Below are positions 1 through 12,277 of a stretch of 44,070 bases of DNA, one piece after another. The notes under the pieces were generated by a model that worked only from the letters and a program-made list of their open reading frames with translations, was not told where the DNA came from and did not search any database. Position 1 is the stretch's first letter. Each line of letters starts with the position of its first letter. Source of the stretch: Dichotomocladium elegans (taxonomy: Eukaryota; Mucoromycota; Mucoromycetes; Mucorales; Lichtheimiaceae). A program made the translations under genes and the position numbers. The stretch spans positions 1-44,070 of the forward strand of contig JAIXMN010000067.1 of assembly GCA_025716815.1 (NCBI GenBank). Reading direction: 5' to 3'.

Positions 1-2265
1 AGTCCCCACTTATACTACATTGGCTTGTGATAGAGCTGGCTTTTTATGGACAATTATTTCAAGTCTTCCGGTATTGATTTCGCTACGAGTGCAGTCGATA
101 TAGCGATATCTTGGATCAGGCGGTCACCTTCTAAGGACGGTTCGGATCGGTCTGGAATTCGTGGTGCATGTCTGGTGCGTTGGTGGCGACTTAGGGTCTT
201 GTATTTTTGTTTGTTGTTGACGTCGCTTTACTAGACGAAATCCGACTACGTGAGCATGTATTGTCAATTCCATTGATGCGGTGTGCAAGGCAGCGTTCTC
301 TCTCGTCGTATGTTACTGAGGGGTGGGGGTGGGCGTGTACACACCAGATACTGTATTACGTTTTTAACGTCGCTTCGGTCTCGAATTAGGTGATGCTTTT
401 CTGCTGCTCGGGGGTGTCTTTGATTTAGGTATTTAATACTGCCTACCTTTGTTATTTTTAGTGAGGAGATCTAATCGCAGGTTACTGTACACTCATTCCC
501 GCTGATAGTACAATCAAAGTCTACGGATAGTAGCTACTCCGTTTCGTTTCAGAATGACATGCATTCTGGAAATCTCCGCGTCTGACTTTGGCGAAGACTC
601 TCGCAATGGAAGCCATTTGTTCAATATGTTCAAAATAATGGTCCATATTGCATTAAAGCGAATTTTATATTATGTATCCGTGGAGCGAATTTCTTTTGTG
701 CACGACAAGACTTCTGGGTGGTCTGCACTCTGGATCTTCTCGGATTGGCAGTCGAGTTGGACCCACAGGGATGTGTTCGAATGATTTCTGCCAGACACAT
801 AGGTGGCTAGTATTACTAGTATTACTTTTCAAACTGGTTTCTGAACTATAGTGGAAGCACTAGTAAAGCCTATTTATTATCTGCCCTTGTCTGTCCGTTA
901 TTCTACTGTCTTACGCACTTTTAATCTCGCTGGTTATATCTGTTCGGTCGTAATCTGGCCCTACTTCCACAACAGACACGTGGGTATTCACCCCTGTTTA
1001 CATGTAGCAATATTGGACATCAATCTCTGCGGTAGCATGGGGAGAACTGTATTGTGGCACTCTTGCTGCTGTCGGATACTGCGCTTGGGCAGAAAAGAGG
1101 CTTTGTGCACGGAAGATGTTGAACGGGTTCATTATAAAGGAGATAGGAGGAAGACTGTCCTTGTGGGTGCAGTCGATCTTTGCCCGCTCTGAGGAAGAAA
1201 AGGCGTACCCCTTCCTCAAAGTTGTTTGCTAAACCTTCCCCAGAGTGCCGCACGTACTTTAGTGTTTTGCGTCGATCTCGGTGGTTTCCTAGGATTGGCT
1301 ATCATGGCTGCCATGGTCTGGACACAATAGCTGTCATAATTGAGTCTCATTCGATGCGTGTGGTTACATAAGCTTCCCCTGCGCATGTCTGACCTTTTGT
1401 GTAATGTATTTCATATGCTGATTTTTGCGATCTTGCTCTGCAACACATGGCATGGCGGCTGTCATCCATTCTTTTTAATGCGCGGATGTGGGCCTATTTC
1501 CATTAGGATCGAGGTTTTCTTCTTTACAGATCTTTGATCCATGGTTTAATTTCAGTGCATAAGCTCCACTACGTTTGTGCAAGACCTAATCCCTAACAGC
1601 ACATCACACCCACTGATACAGGTAGCAAAATGACCAAAAGAATGTGGTGTCGGTGATACGGTCAGACTAGTATTTCCTGCCACAAAATTGGGCACAATAT
1701 GTAATACATGGCATACCTGGAAAAGATATTCTACGATGACTGGCACAAGCCATCATGATCATAATGGCGCATTAAGAAAAGTTTGCAGCATTTCCGATGG
1801 TAGACCACCATTCAAAGCTGCATGAACAGAAAATGATGCTACAAAAAGGTTAAGGCGAGACATTAAAGACCTAGCTCTACCGCAACTTAATTCCTTCTGT
1901 GCTGAAGTACGTCAATCGCCATCCACCATGCGTGCATGCAAGCAGCCACTCAACTGACTTCGAAGAGGTCCTTGCCGCAATGACTTCAGGAAAATGCCCA
2001 GATCATGTCCGTACACTTTTGGTGCTTTTCCAGTCACTAAGACTGAGGAAGATAAATGAGAAGTGTTCCATCGCTTCCACAAGATTACTAGCAGAGGCGA
2101 ATTAAAGGCAGAGGATACTGTCGATGTTCATTCATAATGTCCTTGTTGGCGTGTATAGCTTGGAGGGAGAAACATGGGTGTTAAGGTTCACATTGTACAG
2201 GATTTTCAAGAAGAAGTTTGCCACAAATTTTAGTTGTTGGTATAGACCGTCTAGGTTTTTCGTCG
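1..2265. other. Intergenic, no supported gene
   Basis: AT-rich DNA with only short open frames that show no recognisable domain, codon pattern or partner exon. The one structured item is a copy of a 62-bp dispersed repeat at 2200-2261, described separately. A 68-codon frame at 1899-2105 on the + strand looks slightly more protein-like than the rest but I cannot assign it to anything. Confidence 0.5.
2200..2261 (+). repeat. Dispersed 62-bp repeat, copy A
   Basis: This stretch matches 35755-35816 in the same orientation, with 5 mismatches in 62 positions by eye (about 92%). It starts GGATTTTCAAGAAGAAG and ends in a short T-run. The flanks of the two copies do not match. It lies directly beyond the 3' end of a transposase relic, so a transposon terminus is a reasonable guess, but the family is unknown. 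Confidence 0.8.
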
Positions 2266-2814
2266 TTATTGTTGGCAGATGTTGAGAAGCAATGACTGAG
2301 TTCTTTCCTTCAAAACGACAGATAAGATCCTTGTGTACTGCACGAAGTTTGCAAAGCTGGAACAGATTGATATTGTCCCTGCTGTGATGGCAGAAATGCG
2401 AGGCTTTATAAGTGCTTCAAGCCTCGTAGTGGCATCCCGGAACCCTTCCTTCTCGTCAGCTTCATCGGCTGAAGACATCGTTTTTATGGCATCTTCTGGT
2501 GTTGCTAATACCTGTTGATGGGTGAACCCAAAAGCTGTGAGCTTCTGAGACATGTCTGCGGCAGCCTTTAGTGCTTTTTTGTTTCGCCAAGCAGTAGTCC
2601 GAGAATCTTTTGAATAAGAGCCTCTCAGATGGCTGTCAGCTTTTACAGTCCACGCTAATGGTAGTGCGATTATAGAGGCAATATCATCCCCTGAAAGTTC
2701 AACGATATCTGGATCATCAATTATCTCAGGAAGCTCGTCAACCATTTCAACTTCTTCCATGCAAGGGCTGTGGGAAACTGGTACCCCAGCCCTGAGCCTT
2801 TGTCTTTCTTTCAT
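2266..2814 (-). pseudogene. Relic of a fungal DDE-transposase-like ORF (N-terminal part)
   Basis: An open frame of 182 codons. The first half is acidic (many D/E around residues 20-45). It is followed at about residues 60-90 by a basic block containing RGSYSKDSRTTAWRNKKALK and then QKLTAFGF. I recall this kind of 'G.Y..DSRTT.WR.KK.LK.AA...QKL..F' block from the N-terminal region of a repetitive DDE-type transposase family in fungi; that memory is the only basis for the assignment. No catalytic region follows on the same strand: the frame ends at 2266, next to a dispersed repeat. It is most likely a truncated element remnant. It could also be a hypothetical host gene, as no expression signal is visible. 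Confidence 0.4.
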
Positions 2815-2908
2815 CAGCTTCTGTCATTTTGACAGTGGTGGCATAATAAGAGGGGAGAGAGAGAGAGTCTCCGTAAAAAGGATGAAGTTTTTTTTTATGG
2901 CGCTGTAA

Positions 2909-2934
2909 GAGCACCCACAGCGGACTCTCTGAAA
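2909..2934 (+). repeat. Left TIR of Harbinger element 1
   Basis: 26 bp, exact reverse complement of 5379-5404, preceded by the target duplication TAA at 2906-2908. Confidence 0.95.
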
Positions 2935-3171
2935 TAATCCTTTTCCTAATTTAGAGAGCGAGAAATAGCTCTTTTCACCACAGTGGACGCTTTTTAGCTT
3001 TCACTAAAATAGATTTTGCGCTTTTTTTTTGGTCTGAAATTTCTATATCGGAGTTCTTGAAGACAATGCTCTAAAAGTTATCGTGCCTTCTTTTTCTTTC
3101 ACTATTATTCGCAAATATCATCCCACGCACCCACCCAAACCCCCATCATTCTTGCTGAAGAGTCAGGAACG

Positions 3172-3992
3172 TTGGCTCAGACCACCGCTCCAGCCAAATC
3201 TCGAGATCGTAAAAAGTTCTGGTCGATTGAGGAGGACAAAGCGTTGTGCAACGCATGTCTTGCCACCTCGATTGACGCCCTGAGGGGAACTGACCAAGAC
3301 TCTCGGACGTACTGGGCATTGATCTTTGATGCCTTCGAAAAATTGGTCGGGATCAATTCGCAAAATCGCGAACAAAGGGCACTCGAGATTCGTTGGGGAA
3401 AGATCTCCAAGGCAGTTTCTTGGTTCTGTGGTTGCGTTGACCAAGTGAGGAACGCAGGCCACACAGGCGCCAACGAAACTGACGAGGTAATAAAATCATA
3501 TATTTTCTTGGTCATTTTATCTAAAAAAACTAGATGAGGATGGCCAACGAGCTTTACGAGCAAGAGCAGGGCGTAGGCTTTGACATGCGCCACTGCTACG
3601 AGCTCCTCAAGTCCTCGCCGAAGTGGAGCAGCGAGCTGCAGGCCCGCTCCAGGAAGGCTGCCAAGACCAATGCCGCAGCAGAAGCCGCCGCCGACCACCA
3701 TGCCTCTACTGAGGGTGAAGTGCGGCCCATTGGCAATAAGAAAGCCAAATCCCGCGCCAGAAAAGCTCAAGATGATGTTCAGCTTGAGCTTCTTGAAATC
3801 GCACGTCGCGCGGAGGAGCAGTCAAACAAGCGCCTTGCGATCTTGGAGCAGTTGAAGGAGGAGGAGAAGAAGAAGAGGACCGAACTGGAGATCATGAGGA
3901 TGGATCTGACGAGGATGGACGAGATTTCGCGGGAGTACTTCATGCGGAAGAAGCAGAAGATCATCTCCCGTATGAGAGAATCTGATGCATAA
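3172..3992 (+). CDS. Myb/SANT-like DNA-binding protein of Harbinger element 1
   Basis: Two exons, 3172-3486 and 3534-3992, separated by a 47-nt GT-AG intron (3487-3533). Exon 1 holds a trihelix/Myb-like segment with KFWSIEEDKALCNACLATS and, further on, a WGKISKAVSWFCGC block. Exon 2 continues with the acidic YEQEQGVGFDMRHCYELLKSSPKW region, then RPIGNKKAK and a Glu/Lys-rich coiled coil to the end. This order is that of the NAM-associated/Myb-like partner proteins of plant and fungal PIF elements, which help the transposase bind the element ends and enter the nucleus. Oddity: the frame is open from 3061 but has no ATG before exon 2. The natural start position carries TTG (3172), so the start is either lost by mutation or lies in an unseen upstream exon. 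About 258 codons as drawn. Confidence 0.75.
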
Positions 3993-4009
3993 ACTTTTTT
4001 CTTTATTTC

Positions 4010-5242
4010 TTAGGTTTTCATTGTGTTCCAGAGAAGCTGGACAAGGTCCCTCTGAAGCTCATAATGGGCATTTACGTCCCGAATAGACTCATGCCTGGCA
4101 AGGAACTCGGTGAACTCCCCTGTGAGTTCACGAGAAAGAACCTCGCCTCGTCCACCAGAAACAGATCCATGGGCACTATTGCCCTCATTGACGTCTTGGG
4201 TTTCCGGCAAATCTCGCTCATCTTCAATGATCATATTGTGCATTATGATGCACGCCTTCATCACTCTGACATGATCGTCTCTATACCATCCCCTTGCAGG
4301 ATACTGAAGAACAAGCCAGCGAGCTTGCAAGACGCCAAAAGCACGCTCTACATCTTTTCGGCATGCTTCCTGGATCTTCTTGAAGTACTTTAAGAAATAT
4401 CATAGTGAGTGAATGATAGTATCTTGTAATTTGATTAGACGTACACGTTCTTCTTCTCGGAGTGGAACAGGAATGGTTTGAACCAATGTCGCCCACTTTG
4501 GGTAGATGCCGTCGGCAAGGTAATACCCCATCTTCTTCCTCTTGCCGTTGACATAATACTCAATCGGAGGTGTACGCCCTGCAGCAAGATCCGAGAACAA
4601 ATTGAACCGGTGCAGAACGTTGATATCGTTCAACGATCCAGGAAGGCCGAAGAACGCATGCCATATCCAAGTGTCCTGCGGTGCCACTGCCTCCAGGATC
4701 AACGTTGGAACTTTGGACCGGCCTTTGAACTAGCCATGCCATGCCTTTGGAAAGTTTTTCCACTGCCAATGCATGCAGTCCAGTGATCCCAACATCCCTG
4801 GAAACCCGCGCTCCTCGTTCTCTTTCAAAAGGCGGGCGATATCCTCAGCGTTGGGAGACCGCAAATATTCGTCTCCAAAGGCATCGATCAAAGCAGATGC
4901 GAAGCGTTTGACGCATTCCAGGATTGTAGTTTCACCCATGCGGACGTACTCATCGAGAGAGTCCGCACTGGCACCGTGCGTCATCATACGGAGGGCAGCT
5001 ACAACCTTTTGCTCGGGTGAGAAGCCAAGTTTGTGAGCAGCGTCGCGTTTCTGAACAAAGTACTCATCCACGCTGATAACACCACCGACGATGCGTTGGA
5101 AGAACTCGGGGCTCATCCGAAATCAGCGACGAAACATGTCAGCAGAGTAAATGGATTTGGCGGCGAAGTAGTCAAGATGCAAACGCTTAGCACCGTCAAG
5201 GCGACCACGGTTGAGAACACGCTTGCGAGTAGTTGTGGTCAT
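4010..5242 (-). pseudogene. Harbinger transposase (DDE_Tnp_4), inactivated by two nonsense codons
   Basis: The gene reads right to left from ATG 5242 to stop 4010, with one 57-nt GT-AG intron (4388-4444). The DDE_Tnp_4/HARBI1-type triad is visible: first Asp in GSLDCMHW, second in YYLADGIYP, Glu in the C-terminal HNMIIEDE block. Two in-frame stops interrupt otherwise continuous homology. One is TGA at 5123-5125, between ADMFRR and FRMSPEFF, where CGA is expected. The other is TAG at 4730-4732, between KAWHG and FKGRSK, where CAG is expected. Both are single C-to-T changes on the coding strand. Its stop lies 17 nt from that of the partner gene. Apart from the stops the frame is clean, so the loss is recent. 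Confidence 0.88.
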
Positions 5243-5378
5243 TGCCAAGGCCTCGCTGACGAGATCCCGGAGTTTTCGGTTGTCTTCTTCCTCCTCCTCA
5301 ATAATGTGGAAAAGTTTGCTAATACGGCTGAAAGCGGGTTTGCTAAAATCTAATTATCTGACGCTCTAAAAGTAAATT

Positions 5379-5404
5379 TTTCAGAGAGTCCGCTGTGGGT
5401 GCTC
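5379..5404 (-). repeat. Right TIR of Harbinger element 1
   Basis: 26 bp, exact reverse complement of the left end, followed by the second TAA at 5405-5407. Confidence 0.95.
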
Positions 5405-5407
5405 TAA

Positions 5408-7317
5408 TGAGGCATCTTTAGGCTCAGGCTACTTTTACAACTCCACTTTAGCTGCAAACGTGTTTTTGTGCTTATAACTTCACAACAAAGACACAAAATA
5501 CAATTCTAACAAAGTAGGTCTCTTTGCATCACATTATTAAACATTTTGACTTCTTTCAAATTATAAAATACTTCATTGATCGGATTTTATAAGCTCCAAA
5601 ATGGTGGCAGCAAGGGGATCGGATAATATATTTGCCTTGAGTGGCGGTTGGTAGTTTATATACCTGGACAAATTTGGTTGGCGCGAAATCCAATGGGAGG
5701 GAGCCTCACCTCATCCAGCTATTTATAAACTCAGATAACTGTTTCAATTTCCTGACTCCAGGCCTAATCTGCAAGGCTTTGAACCCTGATAAGTTTCCCA
5801 ATACTTCGTTAAAAAGAATTCTAGAAAAGTAATTTCATTCTTTACACCTCAAAGAACATATCTACTTTGTTGAAATATAAAAAAAATCTCTTTTGATTTT
5901 TTTATCAGCCTCTAAAAAATCCCAAAAATTAGGGACTACTATAAATGAAATGTACCATATCGGCGTGTGCCTGCCTATTTGCGGATGGCGAACGCGATAA
6001 AACAGCTCATTGAATTCTCATGGGTGGATGCTTTTCGGTGTCACTAGGAAATATTGTCTGTGCATTAATGATCGTTCTGGAAAAGCAAGTATGGCATGCA
6101 GCATGATCTACGTGGCAGAATTACTGGGTACCTTTGAGTGGAGATGTCCAGATCAGACGGGGAATTGGTGCTCTTTGCCTATATTATACAATAAAAGTAG
6201 TCGTGGTAACAACGTCAGCAGTAATAACAACGACAACCAGAAAAGCACATACGCTGGGGGCTAATGTAGTACCCTAAAATTACGGTCATAAAGATCATCA
6301 AATTTGGGAGCGTCTGGTGATTATCTTGGACAATACTGAGCGCAGGCGGCTTGTATGCAATCCAAGCAGCGGCTTCAAAAGGCACTCATGGCCCTACTAG
6401 ATCTCAACTTCGACAATTCCTGTTCTGAAGCGTTTGCCCTGATGGTTTGGTAGCGATTGTCACAAATGGAGTAACATGATAAGTTACTGTAAGTTAGATA
6501 TCAGGGATGAGATCTGCTTGTCAATGAAACGTTCAGGCTGAAGGTCTTTATCAGAACCTGATCAGCATGTTCGTAAAAAAAGCCCCTCCTAAGAGGACCG
6601 ATGATTCTTAACGAAATTACCACAGACAGCGCAGCATCATTTTTTATTCCACCCCACTGAGGAATGCACGATGCCAAGGATGGCAAAGGAGAGTTATTCT
6701 GATGCATATATACAATCAGGGCAGAATTCGATGTTCTGGTTCGAACTTGAGACACATACGCTGAGAGGATGTGCTTCAAGTTATTATGATACGTCGATAT
6801 TGCTTCTCGTAACACGAGAGATGCAGTATCAAATCCTCTGAGTAATAGGCTAAATACATGCGGTGCGAGGTTGGGAAGACAAGATGATGCTTGATATGGG
6901 TATATATGTCACAACAGAGACCATCGTTTTTGTCTATAGGGTCGACATGAGGTTGTGCGCGAGCTCTTTTCTGTGTGTATAGTAATTCCCCGCCCTCTTT
7001 TTCGTAGCTTTAACCGGTATGAACCCTTATGATCTTACCTCACTTTTTTTATCATTAAAACCTAACAGCAATAGTTCTATTTAAATTGACCAAGCTTACC
7101 CACATCCAAGTGCAATGGAAGAGAGGAGATATAGACACCATTCTACTCCTTTTGTCCTTTTTCTCTGCCGCCTCTGGTCGTCATTCCCGTCTTTTGAAAA
7201 ATTTGGAACCCGCATTCTTTTTTTAATTCCAGATAGGGCTGTTCTTTATTGGCACGCAGACGAAAGAGCTCCTGTCTTAGCAAGTTTGTGTTGCCATTCA
7301 GTGCAATTATCATATTG
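5408..7317. other. Intergenic, upstream region of the SNF2 gene
   Basis: AT-rich, with no frame showing a domain or splice-linked coding. The last ~250 bases are the presumed promoter and 5' UTR of the SNF2-type gene. I see no strong TATA box in a defined place and no RNA gene. Confidence 0.5.
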
Positions 7318-10300
7318 ATGACGCCTATGCTTCCTGGCAGCATAAGTAAAGAGAAACTAGGCGAGCTGCTTCAGGTGTGTTTATTAAATTCGATTGCTTC
7401 TGTGGTGAGGCATTAATCGGAAAAATTTTGAAAATTGATTAGCGAGCCAAATCTCTTCAATCTCAAGGAGCAACTGAAGGAAGCGATGCTGAGTATGCGC
7501 GAATCATGTCCGTACTGAAAAATCTACAAAACCACCAGAAAATGCAACTGTCTCAGAATGAAATTGAAACGACTGCGATGCAATTGCGATCCATAGTTCG
7601 TTCTGATGCAGGTATGGAGAGGCGGTCGAATCCTCACAATTCCGCCATACACTTTTATACATACACACGCACATCAAACTGACAACAGCATATAGCGTCT
7701 CTCACGCATCAACAGCTCACGGCATTACGCTACCAGATTCTCGCCTACAGGCTTCTCTCTAAGAACTTACCACTGTCACCACACCTTCAACGCGCAGTTT
7801 TCCATCCCACAGCAGCATTGCATAGTGATAAAGAGAATACGTCCATGAACCATGTCCATCATGATAGCACCGATGAGATAACCTCACGAAATACCGAAGG
7901 TGTTTCCACAACTGCAGACGCGGATAACCTGCCTGATACTCCTGGTTCAATATCGCTCGAAAACCATAAGCCAGATATGAGTGATCACCAGCAACCGCCG
8001 CGTTCACTTGATTATAATGCGTTTGCATCGCCATACAATTTGGTTAAGAAGCCAATATCCTCCTACAGCCATGCGGCGCGCCATCAGCGTATTATCACCC
8101 CAAGCATTACCCCATCTGGAATGGATCCCCACAGCATTATTGCCGACCGTGAGCGCCGGATCCGGGCTCGTATTCAGTATCGTATTGGCGAGCTTGAGAG
8201 ACTACCAAGCAATTTAATGTTGGATGGTCAGAATCTGTTATCGGCTGACAAAAATGGCGAAAGAGCGACTAGCACAAACACAAAACTTAAGGCAGTGGTT
8301 GAGCTCAAGGCCCTGAGGTTATTGAGCCGGCAAAGAAAGGCAAGTACGGTGAGAATATGGTATATATTACCTAGATGCTAACAGGAAAATCTACAATCAG
8401 CTTCGCCAAGAAATTATTACGGGGTTGGACCGCTCAACAACATTAGCAACCTCAGTCGATAGACTTTCATATAGGCGTATGAAGAAACAGTCTCTTCGGG
8501 AGGCGCGGATGACTGAAAAGATTGAAAGGCAACAGCGGATTGACCGCGATAGACGCGAGCGGCAGAAACATCTCGATTATCTTCAAACAATTTGCGATCA
8601 CGGTCGCGATCTTGTCGCGACTCAGAAAGCTTGGCAGGCGAAGCAATTTAAACTCGGAAGGGCAGTTCTTCAATATCATCAGCACGTTGAAAAAGAGGAG
8701 CAGAAGAAGCAGGAGCGCATTTCCCGGGAGCGTATTCGTGCTCTGAAGAATGATGATGAAGAAGCATATATGAAACTTATAGACGAAGCTAAAGACACGC
8801 GACTTACTCAGTTGCTGCGACAAACTGGCGCATTTCTTGAGTCCCTCTCAAAAGCTGTTTTGGATCAACAGAATGATATTGTGCACCGCGAAGCATATAA
8901 CGATATCGTGCCAACCACTATTATTGAGGAAGGCGTAAGTAGGGGTTCTAGAGAGACGAATGTGCTTATATAGTGTTTCATTAATGTCACTTCCAGGAAA
9001 CGGACAGCAAGGGAGACTATTTCCAAGTCACCCACCGCATCAAGGAAGATGTTTCGCAGCCGAGCATCCTCGTTGGCGGTAAATTGAAAGAATATCAGGT
9101 ATTCTTTTGTTGTGAAGCTATTTCTTAGAGCATGGTATATAAACCCAGTCCCTCTATAGATCAAAGGTCTTCAATGGATGGTGTCACTGTATAATAACAA
9201 TCTGAATGGTATCCTGGCCGATGAAATGGGTCTGGGAAAGACGATTCAGACCATCAGTCTTATTACCTATCTGATCGAGAAAAAGAAGCAGAACGGCCCT
9301 TTTTTGATTATTGTGCCTCTTTCGTGAGTAGCAGCATTCAAGCACCGTTGATTGTATCTAATTTTATTTCCTCCTAGAACAATGACAAACTGGGCGTTGG
9401 AATTCGACAAATGGGCACCATCGGTCAAAACTATTGTCTACAAAGGCCCCCCGAATTCTCGCAAGATGCTCCAGGCAGATATTCGGTACGGTGAATTCCA
9501 GGTTTTACTCACCACCTTTGAATATATCATCAAGGACCGCCCGATTCTGAGCAAGATTCGATGGGTTCATATGATCATCGATGAAGGTCATCGTATGAAG
9601 AACACAAATTCCAAGCTGACTTCAGTGTTACGCCAATATTATCATACAAGGTACAGGTTGATCTTGACGGGCACTCCGCTACAGGTAAGGACAAATCAAG
9701 AGCTGTATTACCAAAACTCCGCTTGATGCTAACTCTCTTCAAAAAGAACAATCTTCCAGAACTCTGGGCCCTTCTTAATTTCATCCTCCCAAAGATCTTC
9801 AAAAGCGTTAAGACCTTTGAAGAGTGGTTCAATACACCTTTCAACAATCAGGGTGTTCAGGATCGAATAGCTCTTAATGAAGAAGAACAGCTACTTATTA
9901 TCAAGCGGCTTCATAAGGTCTTGCGACCTTTCTTGCTTCGTCGTCTCAAGAAAGATGTTGAGTCTGAGCTACCTGATAAGGTTGAGCGTGTGATCAAGTG
10001 CAAGCTGTCTGCGCTTCAGAGCAAGCTGTACTCGCAAATGAAGAAATCGGGTATCCTTTTCACAGCAACTGGAGAGAAAGGGTACGTCCATATTCCCTTG
10101 CAGCCATAGGACAACGCTACTAATTGTATCTGCCGATGCAGAAAAACTGGAATCAAAGGTCTCAATAACACGATTATGCAGCTGCGCAAGATCTGCAATC
10201 ACCCATTTGTCTTTGAAGAGGTTGAAAGAGCTGTTAATCCCAACCAGCAATCTGATGACTTGCTCTATCGCGTGTCGGGCAAATTTGAACTTCTTGACCG

Positions 10301-12277
10301 TATGCTTCCAAAGCTGAAGGAAACCGGACACAGAGTATGTAAATATGGTCTTGTTGTAACAGCTCAGTACTCTGACAGTTTAGTAGGTTCTGATATTCTT
10401 CCAAATGACTCAAATAATGACGATCATGGAAGATTACTTGACTTATCGTGGTTTCCAATATCTTCGTCTCGATGGTTCCACAAAGGTAACGAAGGGAACG
10501 GGTTTCGGAGCATGGAATGATCGAAGCAACGAGCTGATACACTTCCATTGTCAGGCTGATGATCGATCGGCGCTGTTACACAAATTTAATGCACCAGATT
10601 CACCTTACTTTGTATTCTTATTAAGCACACGTGCAGGTGGTCTTGGCTTGAACTTGCAGGCGGCCGATACAGTTATCATTTTTGACTCTGACTGGTAAAA
10701 AAAAGTAGAACACATGATCAGGGTTTGGCTATAAACTTTGCAATATTGTAACCTTAGGAATCCGCATCAAGATCTTCAAGCGCAGGATCGGGCGCATCGT
10801 ATCGGGCAAACAAAAGAAGTCCGGATCTTTAGATTGATTTCTGCAAATTCCATCGAAGAAAATATACTTGCGCGTGCTCAATATAAACTGGATATTGATG
10901 GCAAGGTTATCCAGGCCGGCAAATTCGATAATCGCAGCACTGATGAGGATCGAGAAGCATTCCTGGCAAGTAAACTCATAATAGCCTATATTACTCCCCA
11001 ACCGAACTATTGAAATCTAAATAGTTTATCATGCCCATAGCGGTCACTGTTGGAAGACAAAGCAGATGAACAAGAAGAGGCAGAAGAGGACGAGGTGGAT
11101 GACGAAGAACTGAATGAAATGCTACAACGATCTGAAGATGATCTCGTCATATTTAACAAAATGGATGCTATACGGCGTCGCGAGGAGAATGACCTTAAGC
11201 GGCGGGCCCGAAATCGAGGGACTAAATGGGACCGCCTTATTCACGAAGAGGAACTTCCGGATATCTATCAGCATGACGACGTTCCCTTTGAAGAGGAGGA
11301 TCCATTAGAATATGGGCGGGGTCAGCGATCCAAGGACTTTGTCCGATACGATGACGGATTGACGGAAGAACAGTGGCTCAATGTAAGTGGTTGGAAAAAA
11401 GGAGATTTTGCTGGATGATCTTGTTTGCTCATGCCTCCATCTTCTGTCATTCATCAGGCGCTGGAGGACGATGATGTTGATTTAGACGAGCTGATTAAGA
11501 AAAAAGAGGCCAGACGGCGCAGGCGGCTGGAAAAAATGAAGCTAAAGGAAGCAGGAATGAGCGTTGAAGCTATTGAATCAACTATGCGCCGTTCTCGTGG
11601 ACAACCTGTCTTGAATAATCAAGAATCAGTGGCTGCCTCTCCAAAGAAACGGAGAAGACCCAAGAACAATGAGACGGAGGTAAAAAAATGAAGTCCATCA
11701 GACAGACAGAAACAGAAAGGGTGGAAATTCTTATGTTTTCAATATTCGCAGGTGACATCCCCGCAGCAAGGACGGATAAAACGAACAAAGAAAGATGTCT
11801 CTCTTTTGGGGCCAGATACAGTGTCAGCTCGAGTGCGAGAGAAAATGACGCGCATTTTTGAACAGTGCTATATGGCCGTTGAAGATTCGGTCGATGTAGA
11901 TGAAGATGGGTAACGTATATTAGAGTCAAGGCATAGTTAAAATGGAAGAATATACAGGTTGACCTCTAATGCATTTACAGAGATGAACGACAGCGATGTG
12001 AACTCTTTATGGATTTAGTTTCCAAGAGAGAATATCCAACGTATTATATCATGATCAAGAATCCGATATCCATGAATATGATTAAGAAGCGGATTCACTC
12101 AAGTTACTACAAGTCCGTTGACGAGTTCAAGAATGATTTTACGCTCATGTTTGACAATGCACGTCTATTTAATGAAGAAGGTTCATTTGTGTATGAGGAC
12201 GCCAACGCGATGCAGGTAAAATTTATTGAAAATCAAGTTTAAATCGCCAATAGAAGGAGACTGACCGAAAGGTTTGA
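7318..12277 (+). CDS. STH1: SNF2/STH1-type chromatin-remodelling ATPase with bromodomain
   Basis: ATP-driven motor of a SWI/SNF or RSC complex; it slides and ejects nucleosomes in the nucleus. Seventeen exons: 7318-7374, 7443-7611, 7696-8339, 8401-8934, 8997-9098, 9160-9323, 9378-9684, 9747-10081, 10142-10334, 10387-10485, 10555-10694, 10758-10965, 11041-11382, 11458-11679, 11752-11909, 11981-12215, 12254-12277. Phases agree throughout, giving about 1310 aa (yeast Sth1 is of similar size). Domains in order: QLQ-like (about 79-110), HSA (about 300-380, [12 protein letters not shown]), SNF2 ATPase (ADEMGLGKT near 525, IIDEGH near 625), helicase C ([32 protein letters not shown]), acidic SnAC region, KKRRRPK AT-hook-like patch, bromodomain (about 1200-1303, ending [15 protein letters not shown]). 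Introns 3 (8340-8400) and 12 (10966-11040) have GC donors. The last exon is a guess: only eight codons follow the bromodomain. SNF2 and STH1 cannot be told apart here. Confidence 0.93.

Larger units (their letters stand above)
2909..5404. mobile_element. PIF/Harbinger DNA transposon 1 (complete ends, transposase dead)
   Basis: The element is bounded by perfect 26-bp terminal inverted repeats (2909-2934 and 5379-5404, beginning GAGCACCCACAGCGGACTCT) and flanked on both sides by TAA (2906-2908 and 5405-5407). TAA fits the TWA target-site duplication of PIF/Harbinger elements. It is 2496 bp long. It carries the two genes typical of the superfamily, arranged tail to tail: a Myb/SANT-like DNA-binding protein on + and a DDE transposase on -, with stop codons 17 nt apart. 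The intact TIRs suggest a fairly recent insertion. The two nonsense codons in the transposase mean it can move only if a relative supplies enzyme. Confidence 0.93.

Noticed and set aside
5300..5404. Coding of the Harbinger 1 transposase upstream of ATG 5242
   Set aside because: The frame is open further right, but it meets a stop before any ATG; 5242 is the first possible start.
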